A stretch of 58,777 nucleotides of DNA from positions 1 through 58,777 of the forward strand of contig JACQWK010000605.1 in NCBI GenBank assembly GCA_016209525.1, in the 5' to 3' direction. Made by a program: the position numbers and the translations under genes. The notes beneath the pieces are model-generated. The model did not search any database. It was not told where the DNA came from and saw nothing but the letters and a program-made list of their open reading frames with translations. This DNA is from Verrucomicrobiota bacterium (GTDB lineage: Bacteria > Verrucomicrobiota > Verrucomicrobiia > Limisphaerales > SIBE01). Shown here piece by piece: positions 8,315-17,176 of this stretch (the stretch's first letter is position 1; the number at the start of each line of letters is the position of its first letter).

Positions 8315-9835
8315 ATGACCTTCGATCAGGAACTTGACGTTTACCTCCGCGCCCGCTTCACGCTCATCGTGCTGGTCACACAGGAGGAGGAGCGCGCGCT
8401 TCAAACGGTCAAGGCCGTCTGCGAGCGGTCCAAGCGCGTGTGCTTGACGTGGGATGTGGCGGACGGATTCCAAGCGCTGACCACCGGGGCATCGGCGCCA
8501 TCGGCGCGGGACCCCCTTTCCGCGCTTGAACAAGTGGACAAGGCCGACGGCGAAATATTGTATGTCCTCAAAGATTTCCACGAGTGCTGGGCCAACGCTC
8601 AGCTCAAACGGAAACTCCGCAATCTGGCCCAGCGGCTCAAGTTCACGAAGAAATCCATCCTCGTGACCTCGCCGATCGGCAAGCTCCCGGACGAGTTGCG
8701 GGACGAAGCGGTGCTCATGGAACTCGCGCCGCCGAATGCTGCTGAACTTGCGGGCGTCTTGTCCCGCCTGACTCAAACCCCCGGCGTGAAAATCTCGCTG
8801 ACCAAACTTGGCCACGAGAAGCTGGTCCAGGCCGCGTTGGGCTTAACGGTGGCCCAAGCGCAGCGCGTTTTCGCCAAAGCCATCGTGGCGGACCGGGTTT
8901 TGGATGACCGGGCCATCGACCTGGTGACCCAGGAGAAGAAGCAAATCATCAGCGAGAGCAAAGCGCTCGAATTTTACGCGGTGACGGAGACGCCCGACGA
9001 CGTGGGCGGGCTTGGCGTGCTCAAGGATTGGCTGCGGTTGCGCGAACGCGCCTTTACGCATGAGGCTCGCGATTACGGGTTGCCCGCGCCCAAAGGCATC
9101 GGGCTCATCGGGATTCCTGGCACGGGGAAGAGCCTGACGGCGAAAATGATTGGCGGCTTGTGGCGGCTCCCGCTGCTGCGCCTCGATGTCGGCGCGTTAT
9201 TCGGCAGTTTGGTGGGCGAATCAGAAGAGAACGCCCGGCGGGCCTTGCGTTTGGCTGAGACGGTTGCTCCCTGCGTTGTGTGGATCGATGAAATGGAGAA
9301 AGCGCTCTCGCAAGGCGGCTTGGATGGCGGCACGAGCCAGCGCGTTTTCGGAACGATTCTCACGTGGATGGCTGAAAAGACGGTTCCCTGTTTTGTCGTC
9401 GCAACGGCCAACGATATTTCCCGCCTTCCGCCGGAACTGCTGCGAAAAGGGCGGTTTGACGAGGTGTTCTTCCTGGATTTGCCGACCCTCGCCGAACGCC
9501 AAGAAATTTTCACTGTCCATCTGGCGAAACGAAAGCGCTTGCCGCAAGACTTCGACCTGGAACGGCTGGCTCGCGAGTCGGAAGGCTATGTGGGCGCGGA
9601 GATTGAGCAGGCGATCGTCGATGCGATGTACGTCGGTTACAACGATCAGCGGCGTGAATTCACGACCGAGGATATCTCCGGAGCGCTCAAACGGCAGGTG
9701 CCGCTCTCCGTTTCGCAACGAGAAATCGTCGGCGCACTCAGAAATTGGCTGCGCGAAGGCCGGGCTCAATCGGCGTCGTTCCAGGAGATCAAGCAAGCGG
9801 AGGAACAATTCGTGCGGCTGCAAATCGACAACTGA
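8315..9835 (+). CDS. Ycf46-type AAA ATPase
   Basis: A 506-residue AAA ATPase. Counting from ATG 8315, Walker A is GIPGTGKS at about 266-273, Walker B is CVVWIDE at about 320-326, and sensor 1 is ATAND at about 363-367. A GRFDEVFF segment supplies the arginine-finger region. The N-terminal 240 residues (LDVYLRARFTLIVLVTQEEE onward) are typical of Ycf46-like proteins, in which an inactive N-terminal half precedes the ATPase. The ATPase core resembles the ARC/FtsH-like class, including the C-terminal helical bundle (YVGAEIEQAIVDAMY). It probably remodels or unfolds a partner protein. It lies 10 nt after the radical-SAM gene and belongs to the DUF1257 module. Confidence 0.93.
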   Translation: MTFDQELDVYLRARFTLIVLVTQEEERALQTVKAVCERSKRVCLTWDVADGFQALTTGASAPSARDPLSALEQVDKADGEILYVLKDFHECWANAQLKRKLRNLAQRLKFTKKSILVTSPIGKLPDELRDEAVLMELAPPNAAELAGVLSRLTQTPGVKISLTKLGHEKLVQAALGLTVAQAQRVFAKAIVADRVLDDRAIDLVTQEKKQIISESKALEFYAVTETPDDVGGLGVLKDWLRLRERAFTHEARDYGLPAPKGIGLIGIPGTGKSLTAKMIGGLWRLPLLRLDVGALFGSLVGESEENARRALRLAETVAPCVVWIDEMEKALSQGGLDGGTSQRVFGTILTWMAEKTVPCFVVATANDISRLPPELLRKGRFDEVFFLDLPTLAERQEIFTVHLAKRKRLPQDFDLERLARESEGYVGAEIEQAIVDAMYVGYNDQRREFTTEDISGALKRQVPLSVSQREIVGALRNWLREGRAQSASFQEIKQAEEQFVRLQIDN

Positions 9836-9890
9836 GCCGTGGCTCTTCGGTCAGAAGGATGCACTGTCCTGCTCATGCACTTGAAGACGG

Positions 9891-9950
9891 ACCCCTCACC
9901 CCATCCCTCTCCCCTCGGAGGGGAGAGGGTGTCCGAAGGACGGGTGAGGG
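9891..9950. repeat. CCCTCTCCCC-type hairpin repeat
   Basis: CCCTCTCCCCTC at about 9905-9916 pairs with the GGGGAGAGGG segment just after it, and an outer CCTCACC/GGTGAGG pair encloses the structure. A related, larger arrangement lies at 50740-50906. It separates the AAA gene from the HEAT-WD40 gene and could act as a terminator or processing site. Confidence 0.7.
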
Positions 9951-9986
9951 CGAGTGTTTAATCGCGATGAATGTTAAGGTCGGGCC

Positions 9987-12068
9987 ATGATGGACGCGCG
10001 GCAATTGGAGAGGCGCCAGCGCCAGCTTTATTGTTCGACCCCGTTGATCGGCTGGTGGAGGCAACGCAATGCCGTCAAGAGACTCGCCGGCGATGGTTCG
10101 ACTTCCGCGATCCGCGTTCTCGCCAAAGCCCTGATTGGTCACCCCGACTTTCAACTTCGAAGAACCATTGCCATTACGTTCCGTCATCTGGACAAGGCCG
10201 ATGCCATCAACGCCTTCTGTGGTGTTTGGCAGGAGACAAGACACGATGCCTTGACGGCGTTCCTGCGCGAACGCCGCTGGCTTGCCACCGTCCCGACCGA
10301 GTTGCGCGTCCTGACCGCGCTCAAAACCGGACAACGAAATGTCATTGCCAGCTTGGGAAGTTCGGCGATTCGACCCTTGTTTCATGCCGCCACGGATTTG
10401 GACCCGGACATCGCTTCGACCGCGCTGGCGCTCCTTGGCGACTTGCGGGCGCAGGAGGCGATCGATGTCTTCTGTGACTTGCTCATCGCCTCCGATCACC
10501 CCGCGTTGGCCAAACTGGCCGCGGACAAAGGCTACGCGCCACGCGAACAGGGGCCGCGAGCGCTCTTCTTTTTCCTGACCGGCCAGATGGAGCGCTTTGA
10601 GGCGCTGGACTTCGACTTTCGTCTGTTGCGGGCGAACTACGAAGCCGCCGAGGCGCCGGTTCGCCAAAGAATTGCGGCCCGCGTCCGGTTCAGCGGGCGA
10701 GCCGAACTCGCCAAAGCAATCCAGGGAGGACCGCAAAAGCGGCTCGTGACGGAAATGAGCACTCGCGAGTGGGAGGCGATTGTCAGCGTGTTGCGCCAGA
10801 ACAAGCGGTATCAGGACATCTGGGCGCTCATCTTCGAAGCGCATCCGGAATGGGCCTCCGAAGGATTGGGTCTCCTGAAACAGGCCGGGTATCGTCCGGC
10901 AACGGACACCGACTGTGCCGCCTTTGACAAGCTCTGCAAACTTCGGCCAACGGAAGGAAAGAGGCTCCGCCTTTTTCTGCCCACGCCTCTCTGCCGGACC
11001 GTCATTAGAATGCCTGCACAAGGCATCCGAATGCTCGCCTTTTCGCCGGACGGCGCCGCGCTCGCGACGGTTTGCAGTGATACGACCGCGTTCCTCTACG
11101 ATGTCTTCACCGGCCGTCTGAAAGAAAAACTGACTCGGCGGATCGGGCTGAGCTCGCTGGTTGCCTTTTCGCCCGATGGACACAAGCTGGCGACCGGAAA
11201 TGTGGACAACACTTCCCGCGTTTGGGACGTGCTGACTTGGCAGCTCCGGGCAACTTTGAGCGGCCACACGGACAAGATCAGCGCGCTGGCGTTTTCACCG
11301 GATGGGAAAGTCCTCGCCACCGGCAGTTACGACAACACGACCCGGATCTGGGACCTTGCCACCCACCAGTGCCGCGCGGTCTTGAATGGTCATCGCGGCG
11401 CCGTGTTGTCGATGGCCTTCTCGCCCGATGGCCAAACGCTGGCGACCGGCAGCCACGATGAAACTGTGCGCGTTTGGTATTCCGAGGGCGGAGCCAACAA
11501 AGCAACTTTCACGGGTAACCTGAGTTCCGTTTGTTCACTGGCTTTTTCTCCGGACGGGCGCACGCTCGCGACCGGGAGTTCCGACGGCGCGGTGCGGCTT
11601 TGGCACGTTGCGAACGGCGAAATCAAATCCATGTTTCAAGGTCACCTCAGCTCCGTGATGACGCTGGCTTTCTCTCCGGATGGCACGAGGCTGGCCACAG
11701 GCAGCCTGGACCGGAAGGTGCGGATGTGGGATCTGGCTTCTGGACTACTCAAAGCCAATTTGGAGGGTCATTCCGACGAAGTTCATTCTCTGGCCTTCTC
11801 GCCGGATGGGAAAGCGTTGGCCACCGGCAGCCGTGATCGAACCGCTCGAATCTGGGAGATCGCGGTGAGCAAACCGCTGATCGGTATGACCCAGGACGAC
11901 TTGCGTCAAATCGAAATTTGGGCCGGCGGCCAGGCCAATCCGGAGGAAGCGCGTCCGTGGCACTTCCTCGCCGCGCTGCTCCGTTACCGCTTCCGTTTCG
12001 ATATTGAGCTGGGCGAAGTGGCCGGGCGAGTCTTCAATGAATTCGATATTGAGATTGAACCATCTTGA
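9987..12068 (+). CDS. HEAT-repeat and WD40-propeller protein
   Basis: A 693-residue protein with two parts. Residues about 30-330 are alpha-helical and repetitive (AVKRLAGDGSTSAIRVLAKA, IASTALALLGDLRAQEAIDV), consistent with HEAT-like repeats. From about residue 345 there are seven WD40 repeats, each with the pattern AFSPDGxxLATGSxDxTxRIWD, enough for one seven-bladed propeller. A helical tail of about 60 residues follows. No catalytic motif is visible, so it is most likely a scaffold or sensor. Two ATG codons in a row open it at 9987. It is the last member of the group that starts with DUF1257, but a 150-bp repeat-bearing gap separates it from the AAA gene. Its end overlaps the start of the glycosyltransferase gene by 32 nt. 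Confidence 0.92.
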   Translation: MMDARQLERRQRQLYCSTPLIGWWRQRNAVKRLAGDGSTSAIRVLAKALIGHPDFQLRRTIAITFRHLDKADAINAFCGVWQETRHDALTAFLRERRWLATVPTELRVLTALKTGQRNVIASLGSSAIRPLFHAATDLDPDIASTALALLGDLRAQEAIDVFCDLLIASDHPALAKLAADKGYAPREQGPRALFFFLTGQMERFEALDFDFRLLRANYEAAEAPVRQRIAARVRFSGRAELAKAIQGGPQKRLVTEMSTREWEAIVSVLRQNKRYQDIWALIFEAHPEWASEGLGLLKQAGYRPATDTDCAAFDKLCKLRPTEGKRLRLFLPTPLCRTVIRMPAQGIRMLAFSPDGAALATVCSDTTAFLYDVFTGRLKEKLTRRIGLSSLVAFSPDGHKLATGNVDNTSRVWDVLTWQLRATLSGHTDKISALAFSPDGKVLATGSYDNTTRIWDLATHQCRAVLNGHRGAVLSMAFSPDGQTLATGSHDETVRVWYSEGGANKATFTGNLSSVCSLAFSPDGRTLATGSSDGAVRLWHVANGEIKSMFQGHLSSVMTLAFSPDGTRLATGSLDRKVRMWDLASGLLKANLEGHSDEVHSLAFSPDGKALATGSRDRTARIWEIAVSKPLIGMTQDDLRQIEIWAGGQANPEEARPWHFLAALLRYRFRFDIELGEVAGRVFNEFDIEIEPS

Positions 12069-13125
12069 GTTCCACCGCTCGCCAGAGCCTCTGCCGGAAA
12101 TCGGCCCGGATGCCTCCAACTCGCCGCTGAATTCTGATCGGTCACTCGGCAGAATCCTGGTCATACGGGGCGGAGCCATCGGCGATTTCATCCTGACGCT
12201 TCCGGTGTTGGCGGCACTTCGGCGGCAATTTCCTCGGACGCATTTGGAAGTGCTCGGTTATCCCCACATCGTGCAGTTGGCTCTCGCCGGAGGCTTGGCG
12301 GATGGCGTCATGTCCATTGAGGCGAGGGCACTGGCCGGTTTCTTTGCGGTGAAAGGAATCCTGGATGAGACCCTGGCCGACTACTTCGCTTCGTTCCATC
12401 TGATGATTTCCTACCTGTACGATCCCGATGGAGTCTTTCGAATCAACGTAGCCCGAGCTTCCGGCGCGGAGTTCATCTCTGGCGCGCACCGGCCCGACGA
12501 AAAAGGCGCCCTGCACGCCACCGAAGTTTTTCTCCGGCCGCTCGAACGGTTGGCGATTTTTGGCGCGGATTCAGTGCCTCGCTTGGGCTTGGAAATGTCT
12601 TCGCACAAACCGGCAGGCTGGCCGCCGGCCCTGGGTTTTCAGACGGGCTCTGAGTGCCCGCAAAGTCCTCGTCTTGCGCTCCACCCCGGCAGCGGCGGCG
12701 AGCGCAAAAATTGGCCGGAGCACAATTGGGCGGAGCTCATGAGATGGTTGGCCGATCACACCGAGGCGAGTGTTCTGCTGGTCGGAGGCGAGGCGGAAGG
12801 AGATCGTGTCCGCCGGCTGGCTGCTCTGCTTCCTGCGGATCGCGTCGAAGTGGCTCAAAATCGGCCCCTCGTGGAACTCGCGACTCGGCTCCGTCGATGC
12901 CGGACATTCGTGGGCCACGATTCGGGAATCTCGCATCTCGCGGCGGCGCTAGGCTTGGAGGGCCTGATATTGTGGGGAACGACAAACCAGTCGGTATGGG
13001 CTCCGCGAAGCCCGAGGATGAAGATCCTCCGCCATGAGGGGGGCCTGGACGCTCTGACCGTGCGGCAGGTTCGTCAAGAGCTAGCTTTGCTCCTCAACCG
13101 GCATTCTGCACATCTGCGTTCATGA
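12037..13125 (+). CDS. glycosyltransferase family 9 (heptosyltransferase-like)
   Basis: The protein matches family GT9, which includes ADP-heptose:LPS heptosyltransferases (WaaC/WaaF). Landmarks are ILVIRGGAIGDFILTLPVLA at the N-terminus, LALHPGSGGERKNWPEHNWA at the start of the C-terminal Rossmann half, and GHDSGISHLAAALGLEGLIL, the nucleotide-sugar site. It would transfer a sugar to the lipopolysaccharide core at the inner face of the cytoplasmic membrane. Exact donor and acceptor cannot be told from sequence. I chose ATG 12037, which overlaps the HEAT-WD40 gene by 32 nt. A GT-rich ATG at 12004 is possible but less likely. Its 3' end overlaps the convergent MFS gene by 32 nt. Confidence 0.9.
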   Translation: MNSILRLNHLEFHRSPEPLPEIGPDASNSPLNSDRSLGRILVIRGGAIGDFILTLPVLAALRRQFPRTHLEVLGYPHIVQLALAGGLADGVMSIEARALAGFFAVKGILDETLADYFASFHLMISYLYDPDGVFRINVARASGAEFISGAHRPDEKGALHATEVFLRPLERLAIFGADSVPRLGLEMSSHKPAGWPPALGFQTGSECPQSPRLALHPGSGGERKNWPEHNWAELMRWLADHTEASVLLVGGEAEGDRVRRLAALLPADRVEVAQNRPLVELATRLRRCRTFVGHDSGISHLAAALGLEGLILWGTTNQSVWAPRSPRMKILRHEGGLDALTVRQVRQELALLLNRHSAHLRS

Positions 13126-14305
13126 GCTCCGGGTCTGGCCTGCACAGGTAATTCCACGCCCACAAACCGGCGAACAACGCGATCCCCGCGCAAGCCAAGT
13201 ACGGCAAGGAAGGTTTCAGCGCGTACAAGGTGTTCGCAAAAATGGGCCCAAAGATTCGCGCGAGACTGGCGGCGCTTTGCGCGACCCCTAACGTCGCTCC
13301 TTGCTCCTCCGGCGGAGTGCGCAATGAGATCAAACCGAAGGTCGGCGGCCGGTTGATTCCGGAGCCGGCAGCGAACAACCCGAGCGTCAAAAGGACGCCG
13401 GTCAAATGGCTCACGACCGGCAGGACGGCCAAGCTTACCGCCACGGCGATCAAACTTCCGGCGATCAGGCGTTGCTCGCCGAATCGCCGGTTGAGCCAAC
13501 CGACCACGCCGGCTTGCAGAAACGCGCCGAACAGTCCGCAATAAGTGAACAAATACCCGGTGTGGCGTTCATCGAAGCGAAACTGCTCCTTGACCAAGAG
13601 GCTGAACGTGCTTTCGAAACAGGCGAAGCAGAACGTGGCCAGGAAATAGGTCCCGATCACAAACCCAACTGTAGGCCGCTGCAGCGTCTGCATCCACTGC
13701 GCGAGCTTCGGCCGTTTCTGGACGTGCTCGGAATTTGGTTTCCAGCTTTCGCCGAGCACAAAGCAGCCCAGCAGGAAATTCATCGCGCAAAGGCTCGCCG
13801 CGGTCCAACCGGGTCCCGGCAACCCAAATTGATGGAAGCTGAAGGATCCGAGCGCCGGCCCAAAAACAAAGCCCAGCCCGAAGGCCATGCCGATCAATCC
13901 CATTCGTTGCGTTCGTTTCTCCGGCGATGAAATGTCCGCGATGTAGGCGTTGGCGACGGAGAGATTCGCGCCGCAAATGCCGGCAAAAATCCGCGAGACC
14001 AGGAGGAGCCACAGCCCGGATGGCCCTGTGAGGGTCGAAGCCACGGCGAACAAGGCATAGGAAATGGTCGAGCCCGCGTTGCTGATCAAAATCACCGGCC
14101 GCCGCCCAATCCGGTCGGAAAGACGGCCCCAGGCCGGCGCGAAAAGAAATTGCATCAAGGAAAACGAGGCGATGATCACGCCGATGATGGCGCCGCCGGC
14201 TCCGAACTGTTTGCTGTAAAGGGGCAGCAGCGGCAGCACGATGCCAAATCCGATCAGGTCGATAAAGACACTGAGAAAGATGATCAGTAACGACGGCTTC
14301 TTCAT
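13094..14305 (-). CDS. MFS transporter, TetA-like drug/H+ antiporter family
   Basis: A 403-residue membrane protein with twelve predicted hydrophobic segments. The MFS motif A is visible between TM2 and TM3 (GRLSDRIGRRPVILI), and the antiporter motif C-like stretch (GLIGMAFGLGFVFGPALGS) lies in TM5. The N-terminus (LIIFLSVFIDLIGFGIVLPL) is characteristic of the TetA/DHA1 group. It probably exports small hydrophobic compounds in exchange for protons, but substrate is not predictable. It runs convergently with the glycosyltransferase gene. A TolC-type gene follows on the same strand after a palindromic repeat, which may point to a shared export role. Confidence 0.9.
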   Translation of the reverse strand: MKKPSLLIIFLSVFIDLIGFGIVLPLLPLYSKQFGAGGAIIGVIIASFSLMQFLFAPAWGRLSDRIGRRPVILISNAGSTISYALFAVASTLTGPSGLWLLLVSRIFAGICGANLSVANAYIADISSPEKRTQRMGLIGMAFGLGFVFGPALGSFSFHQFGLPGPGWTAASLCAMNFLLGCFVLGESWKPNSEHVQKRPKLAQWMQTLQRPTVGFVIGTYFLATFCFACFESTFSLLVKEQFRFDERHTGYLFTYCGLFGAFLQAGVVGWLNRRFGEQRLIAGSLIAVAVSLAVLPVVSHLTGVLLTLGLFAAGSGINRPPTFGLISLRTPPEEQGATLGVAQSAASLARIFGPIFANTLYALKPSLPYLACAGIALFAGLWAWNYLCRPDPELMNADVQNAG

Positions 14306-14370
14306 TCGAATCAGTTGCCCGGTGAAGTTACAGCAAGAGGTCTCGAAACGCTAAGGACAAAATGAGCTAT

Positions 14371-14440
14371 GGGTGGAACGGGCTACCAACCCGTTTTGGG
14401 CGGCAACCTGCCGGCCGACAGGCTGGGAAGCTTGCCCTAC
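14371..14440. repeat. GTAGGGC-type palindromic element, reverse orientation
   Basis: This stretch is the reverse complement of an element related to 2649-2767. Read on the minus strand it begins GTAGGGCAAGC and ends AGCCCGTTCCACCC. It contains the hairpin arms AACGGGCT/AACCCGTT. The element overlaps the last 4 nt of the TolC-family gene. Confidence 0.75.
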
Positions 14441-15840
14441 TTTGGGACAATGTGTTGCGGCACGTTTTGGCCAGTGGCGCGCTCGAGTCGGGCGCGAGCC
14501 ACCGTGTAGTCGTGGAGGGCTTGAATGCGCGTCGTGCGCGCCTCCGTCAAGGCGGTCTGAGCATTGAGGACATCCAATTGCGTGCCGGTGCCGGCCTCGC
14601 CCCGCACCGTCGCCAACCGGAGCGCCTCTTCCGCTTGTTCTTGAACTTTCTTCTGTGAATCGAGCACTTCTTTCGCTTCCACAAAGTTGGAATAAGCGGT
14701 TCGGACTTCGAGCTCGATGCGGCGGGCGCTGTCATCCAATTCCACTTGCGCCTTTTCATGAAGGGCGGTGGCTTGCTGCACTTTGCCCCTGGTCAGAAAG
14801 CCGTCGAAGAGGTCCCAGTTCAGTTGAACTCCCGCATTCCAGCCGGAAACTTCCCTGTAGAAATCGTTCCCGAAGCTCGTGTTGCGCGCCCCGTAGCCTC
14901 CAAAAAGCGCAACGCTCGGTTTGTGGCTGCTCTTGGCCGTGGCGATTCCTTCCTTCCGCAGACCCGCCGCTTTGCGCAGCACACCGAGCTCGGGACGGTT
15001 TTCCAGCGCTTGGGCGATGGCGGAAGGCAATTCCGCGGAATAGGGCTCGGCGGTGAGTTCGCCCGTGAGCGTCATCGGAATGTCTTCCCATACTTCAGGC
15101 GGCACGTGGTAACCGAGGAGATTCGCCAAATTGTTTTTTGCAATTCGATGGGCATTCCGGGCGCGGATCAATTTGGGACGTGCGTTCGCGATCTCGACTT
15201 CCGCACGCAGCACGTTGAAACGAGGCACCGTGCCCGCGTCGAAGCGCCGCTGGGTATCCTCCAATTCTTTCCGCAGCAACTCGAGGGAAGCTTCCTGCAC
15301 CACGATCTGTTGCGCCGCCAAGAGGACGTCTGAGTAGGCGACTCGCACTTCGAGGACAGTGTCAGCCACGATCGCCTGATACTGCAGCAAGGCCTGCTCC
15401 TTCGTCAGCTTGGCGGTTCGAAGCGACGAGCGGATTCGGCCGCCTTCGTAAATGAGTTGTTCGATGCGCAGACTCCCCGTCCATCGATTTTCGCCCGGAT
15501 TGATCGCGTCCGGCGGAAGCCCGGGAGCGGCGAACGGAAATTTCTCAATCGCATTGTCGAAGGTGTAACCGCTGGTGCCGCGGACCTTGGGAATGGCTAT
15601 GGCTCTGGTCTGCACGACCACCCCGTGCGCTGCTTCCAGATCCGCTTGGCCCTTGAGGATGGCGCCGTTCTGCCGGAGCGCAATCTGGAGGGCGTCTTCG
15701 AGCGAAAGCGGTTGCGTCAACCAGGCCGGGGCGTTCGTGGAACGAATCGTCTCCGCCAAGAGTCGCGGGGACATCGAGGTCAACAATCCGAGCCAGAGCA
15801 GGGCAAACGAAACGCATCTCGAGTGGAGTTTATTTCTCAT
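14437..15840 (-). CDS. TolC-family outer membrane efflux protein
   Basis: A 467-residue protein with the two-fold repeated architecture of outer membrane efflux (OEP) proteins. The first half begins LSLEDALQIALRQNGAILKG and ends RIAKNNLANLLGYHVP. The second half begins SAIAQALENRPELGVLRKAA and ends TVARARLERATGQ. Long heptad-like alpha-helices fill both halves, as expected for the periplasmic tunnel. The signal peptide is visible after ATG 15840 (SFALLWLGLLTSMSPRLLAE, preceded by charged residues). It would form a trimeric channel for efflux or type I secretion. No membrane-fusion protein or inner-membrane RND pump is adjacent. The nearest transport gene is the MFS gene downstream. Confidence 0.92.
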   Translation of the reverse strand: MRNKLHSRCVSFALLWLGLLTSMSPRLLAETIRSTNAPAWLTQPLSLEDALQIALRQNGAILKGQADLEAAHGVVVQTRAIAIPKVRGTSGYTFDNAIEKFPFAAPGLPPDAINPGENRWTGSLRIEQLIYEGGRIRSSLRTAKLTKEQALLQYQAIVADTVLEVRVAYSDVLLAAQQIVVQEASLELLRKELEDTQRRFDAGTVPRFNVLRAEVEIANARPKLIRARNAHRIAKNNLANLLGYHVPPEVWEDIPMTLTGELTAEPYSAELPSAIAQALENRPELGVLRKAAGLRKEGIATAKSSHKPSVALFGGYGARNTSFGNDFYREVSGWNAGVQLNWDLFDGFLTRGKVQQATALHEKAQVELDDSARRIELEVRTAYSNFVEAKEVLDSQKKVQEQAEEALRLATVRGEAGTGTQLDVLNAQTALTEARTTRIQALHDYTVARARLERATGQNVPQHIVPK

Positions 15841-16107
15841 CGCATTCTTCGGGGGGGACACTCGAAATGGCGGTTTCGAATGTCAAGCAGCGATTCCTAC
15901 ACGCGCTGCGCCGCCGAGCCGAATTCGTTCCGGCAATCGGCGAATCAACGCCAATACGCGCGAAAGAAATTGATGTTCTGGGGCGATGTTTGCCGAGGAC
16001 CGTTCCCCTCCGATGGCGATCTCAACCTGGCGGACGACAGGAAATTCACCCTCGAATTGGCGCCAATTAGTGTGGATTCGCGGATTCTTCCTCGAACTCC
16101 TGCGGCC

Positions 16108-16494
16108 CTATCCCAAAATACCGGTCAGCGCCTGATCGAGCGGCTTCAGGAAGTAGGCGGGCATGATGCGCTCGGCCATGGACACCTGGAATACGACGGA
16201 ACAGAAGAACGGATCGAGGTCCTCACGCACAACGCCTTCATAACTTCCGGCCAATTCCTCTGCGATCGCGCGATTGTCGCGATGGTCGAAAAACGTTCTG
16301 GAGGCCCGCACTTTGCAGTTTGGACGTTGATAGGGAAGCGGGATGGGTTTGCGCGTTTGATCCGCAGCGGCGGTTTGCAGCGCACCGACATCGGATATCG
16401 TGAGCTCCAGGTAATTGGTGTGAGGGGGGAACGGCGAATTCTCGTCGATGGTCTGGCAGAAGGCCAACACGGCCAGTTTAAGGTTGTTGTTCAT
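16108..16494 (-). CDS. hypothetical protein
   Basis: I do not recognise this 128-residue protein. It begins MNNNLKLAVLAFCQTIDENS and has no signal peptide or membrane segment. Its composition is that of an ordinary soluble protein, with alternating hydrophobic stretches such as CSVVFQVSMAERIMPAYFL. It lies alone between the TolC gene and the DUF423 gene. Another frame is open over the same bases on the opposite strand, so the call is tentative. Confidence 0.45.
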   Translation of the reverse strand: MNNNLKLAVLAFCQTIDENSPFPPHTNYLELTISDVGALQTAAADQTRKPIPLPYQRPNCKVRASRTFFDHRDNRAIAEELAGSYEGVVREDLDPFFCSVVFQVSMAERIMPAYFLKPLDQALTGILG

Positions 16495-16682
16495 GAACTG
16501 TCTCGTTCGCCCGTTACAATCCCATTATCCCGTGAAGCACCTCGTATATCATCGTCCTAGTTCCGGCTTTTTTCAAGGTGGCATATTTTGCTTTCCCTGG
16601 GGCAAAAAATGGCTGTCCTGCGGCAAGCGCCTTTGCTATTGACTCCTTCGACATCAGGCTCTTAAAGCTCAACCGAATCGTG

Positions 16683-17063
16683 ATGAAACCGGCTCTGGCC
16701 GAGAAACTCGCAGCTTTGTGCGGCTTGCTGGCTGTTGGCCTCGGGGCTTTTGGCGCGCATGGCTTATCTCGAACTCTGGCGCAATTCCAAACGGCTGAGA
16801 TCTGGGACAAGGCGGTGTTTTACCATGGCATCCATGCGGTCGTTCTTTTCATTCTGGCAGGCCGCGCGCCATTTCGCTTCGGACCTTGGCTCTGCTTTCT
16901 CTTCGGGATCCTTCTGTTCAGCGGGAGCCTGTATCTGCTGGCCGCCACCAATGCCCGGTGGCTCGGGGCCGTGACGCCTATTGGCGGGACGAGTTTCTTG
17001 ATTGGCTGGTTTTGGCTCATGCTTCGGCCGGTTGACGATAAGGCGAGGAAGGCTCAGCCGTAA
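16683..17063 (+). CDS. DUF423 membrane protein (YgdD-like)
   Basis: This small protein of 126 residues has four hydrophobic segments and the DUF423 signature: GLLAVGLGAFGAHGLSRTLA near the start, IWDKAVFYHGIHAVVLFILA in the middle, and LFSGSLYLLA followed by GAVTPIGGTSFLIGW at the end. The family lies in the cytoplasmic membrane and has no proven activity. ATG 16683 is preferred because it opens directly onto the conserved N-terminus. A longer in-frame start at 16578 would add 35 unconserved residues. Confidence 0.9.
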   Translation: MKPALAEKLAALCGLLAVGLGAFGAHGLSRTLAQFQTAEIWDKAVFYHGIHAVVLFILAGRAPFRFGPWLCFLFGILLFSGSLYLLAATNARWLGAVTPIGGTSFLIGWFWLMLRPVDDKARKAQP

Positions 17064-17080
17064 GCAGGCAGTCACACTTG

Positions 17081-17148
17081 GGGGAGCACACGCGCCCGTG
17101 TGGTCGGCGAAGGCGCCGTCCACGGCACGCGGGGCGCGTGCGCTCCCC
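17081..17148. repeat. palindromic repeat between convergent genes
   Basis: Positions 17081-17097 pair with 17132-17148 with one mismatch in 17 (GGGGAGCACACGCGCCC on the left). The gap between the arms also has internal pairing. It sits between the convergent DUF423 and M50 genes, where a bidirectional terminator would be expected. Confidence 0.7.
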
Positions 17149-17176
17149 AGTTTGATTGAATAGCACAGGTTCACGC

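Noticed and set aside
9873..11267. 464-residue minus-strand frame opposite the HEAT-WD40 gene
   Set aside because: It mirrors the HEAT-WD40 coding sequence. The plus-strand WD40 repeats are unambiguous.
15457..16560. 367-residue plus-strand frame
   Set aside because: Most of it is antisense to the TolC gene and has the Arg/Gly-rich composition of a shadow frame.
16514..16810. 98-residue minus-strand frame beside DUF423
   Set aside because: It is antisense to the DUF423 gene and has no family resemblance.
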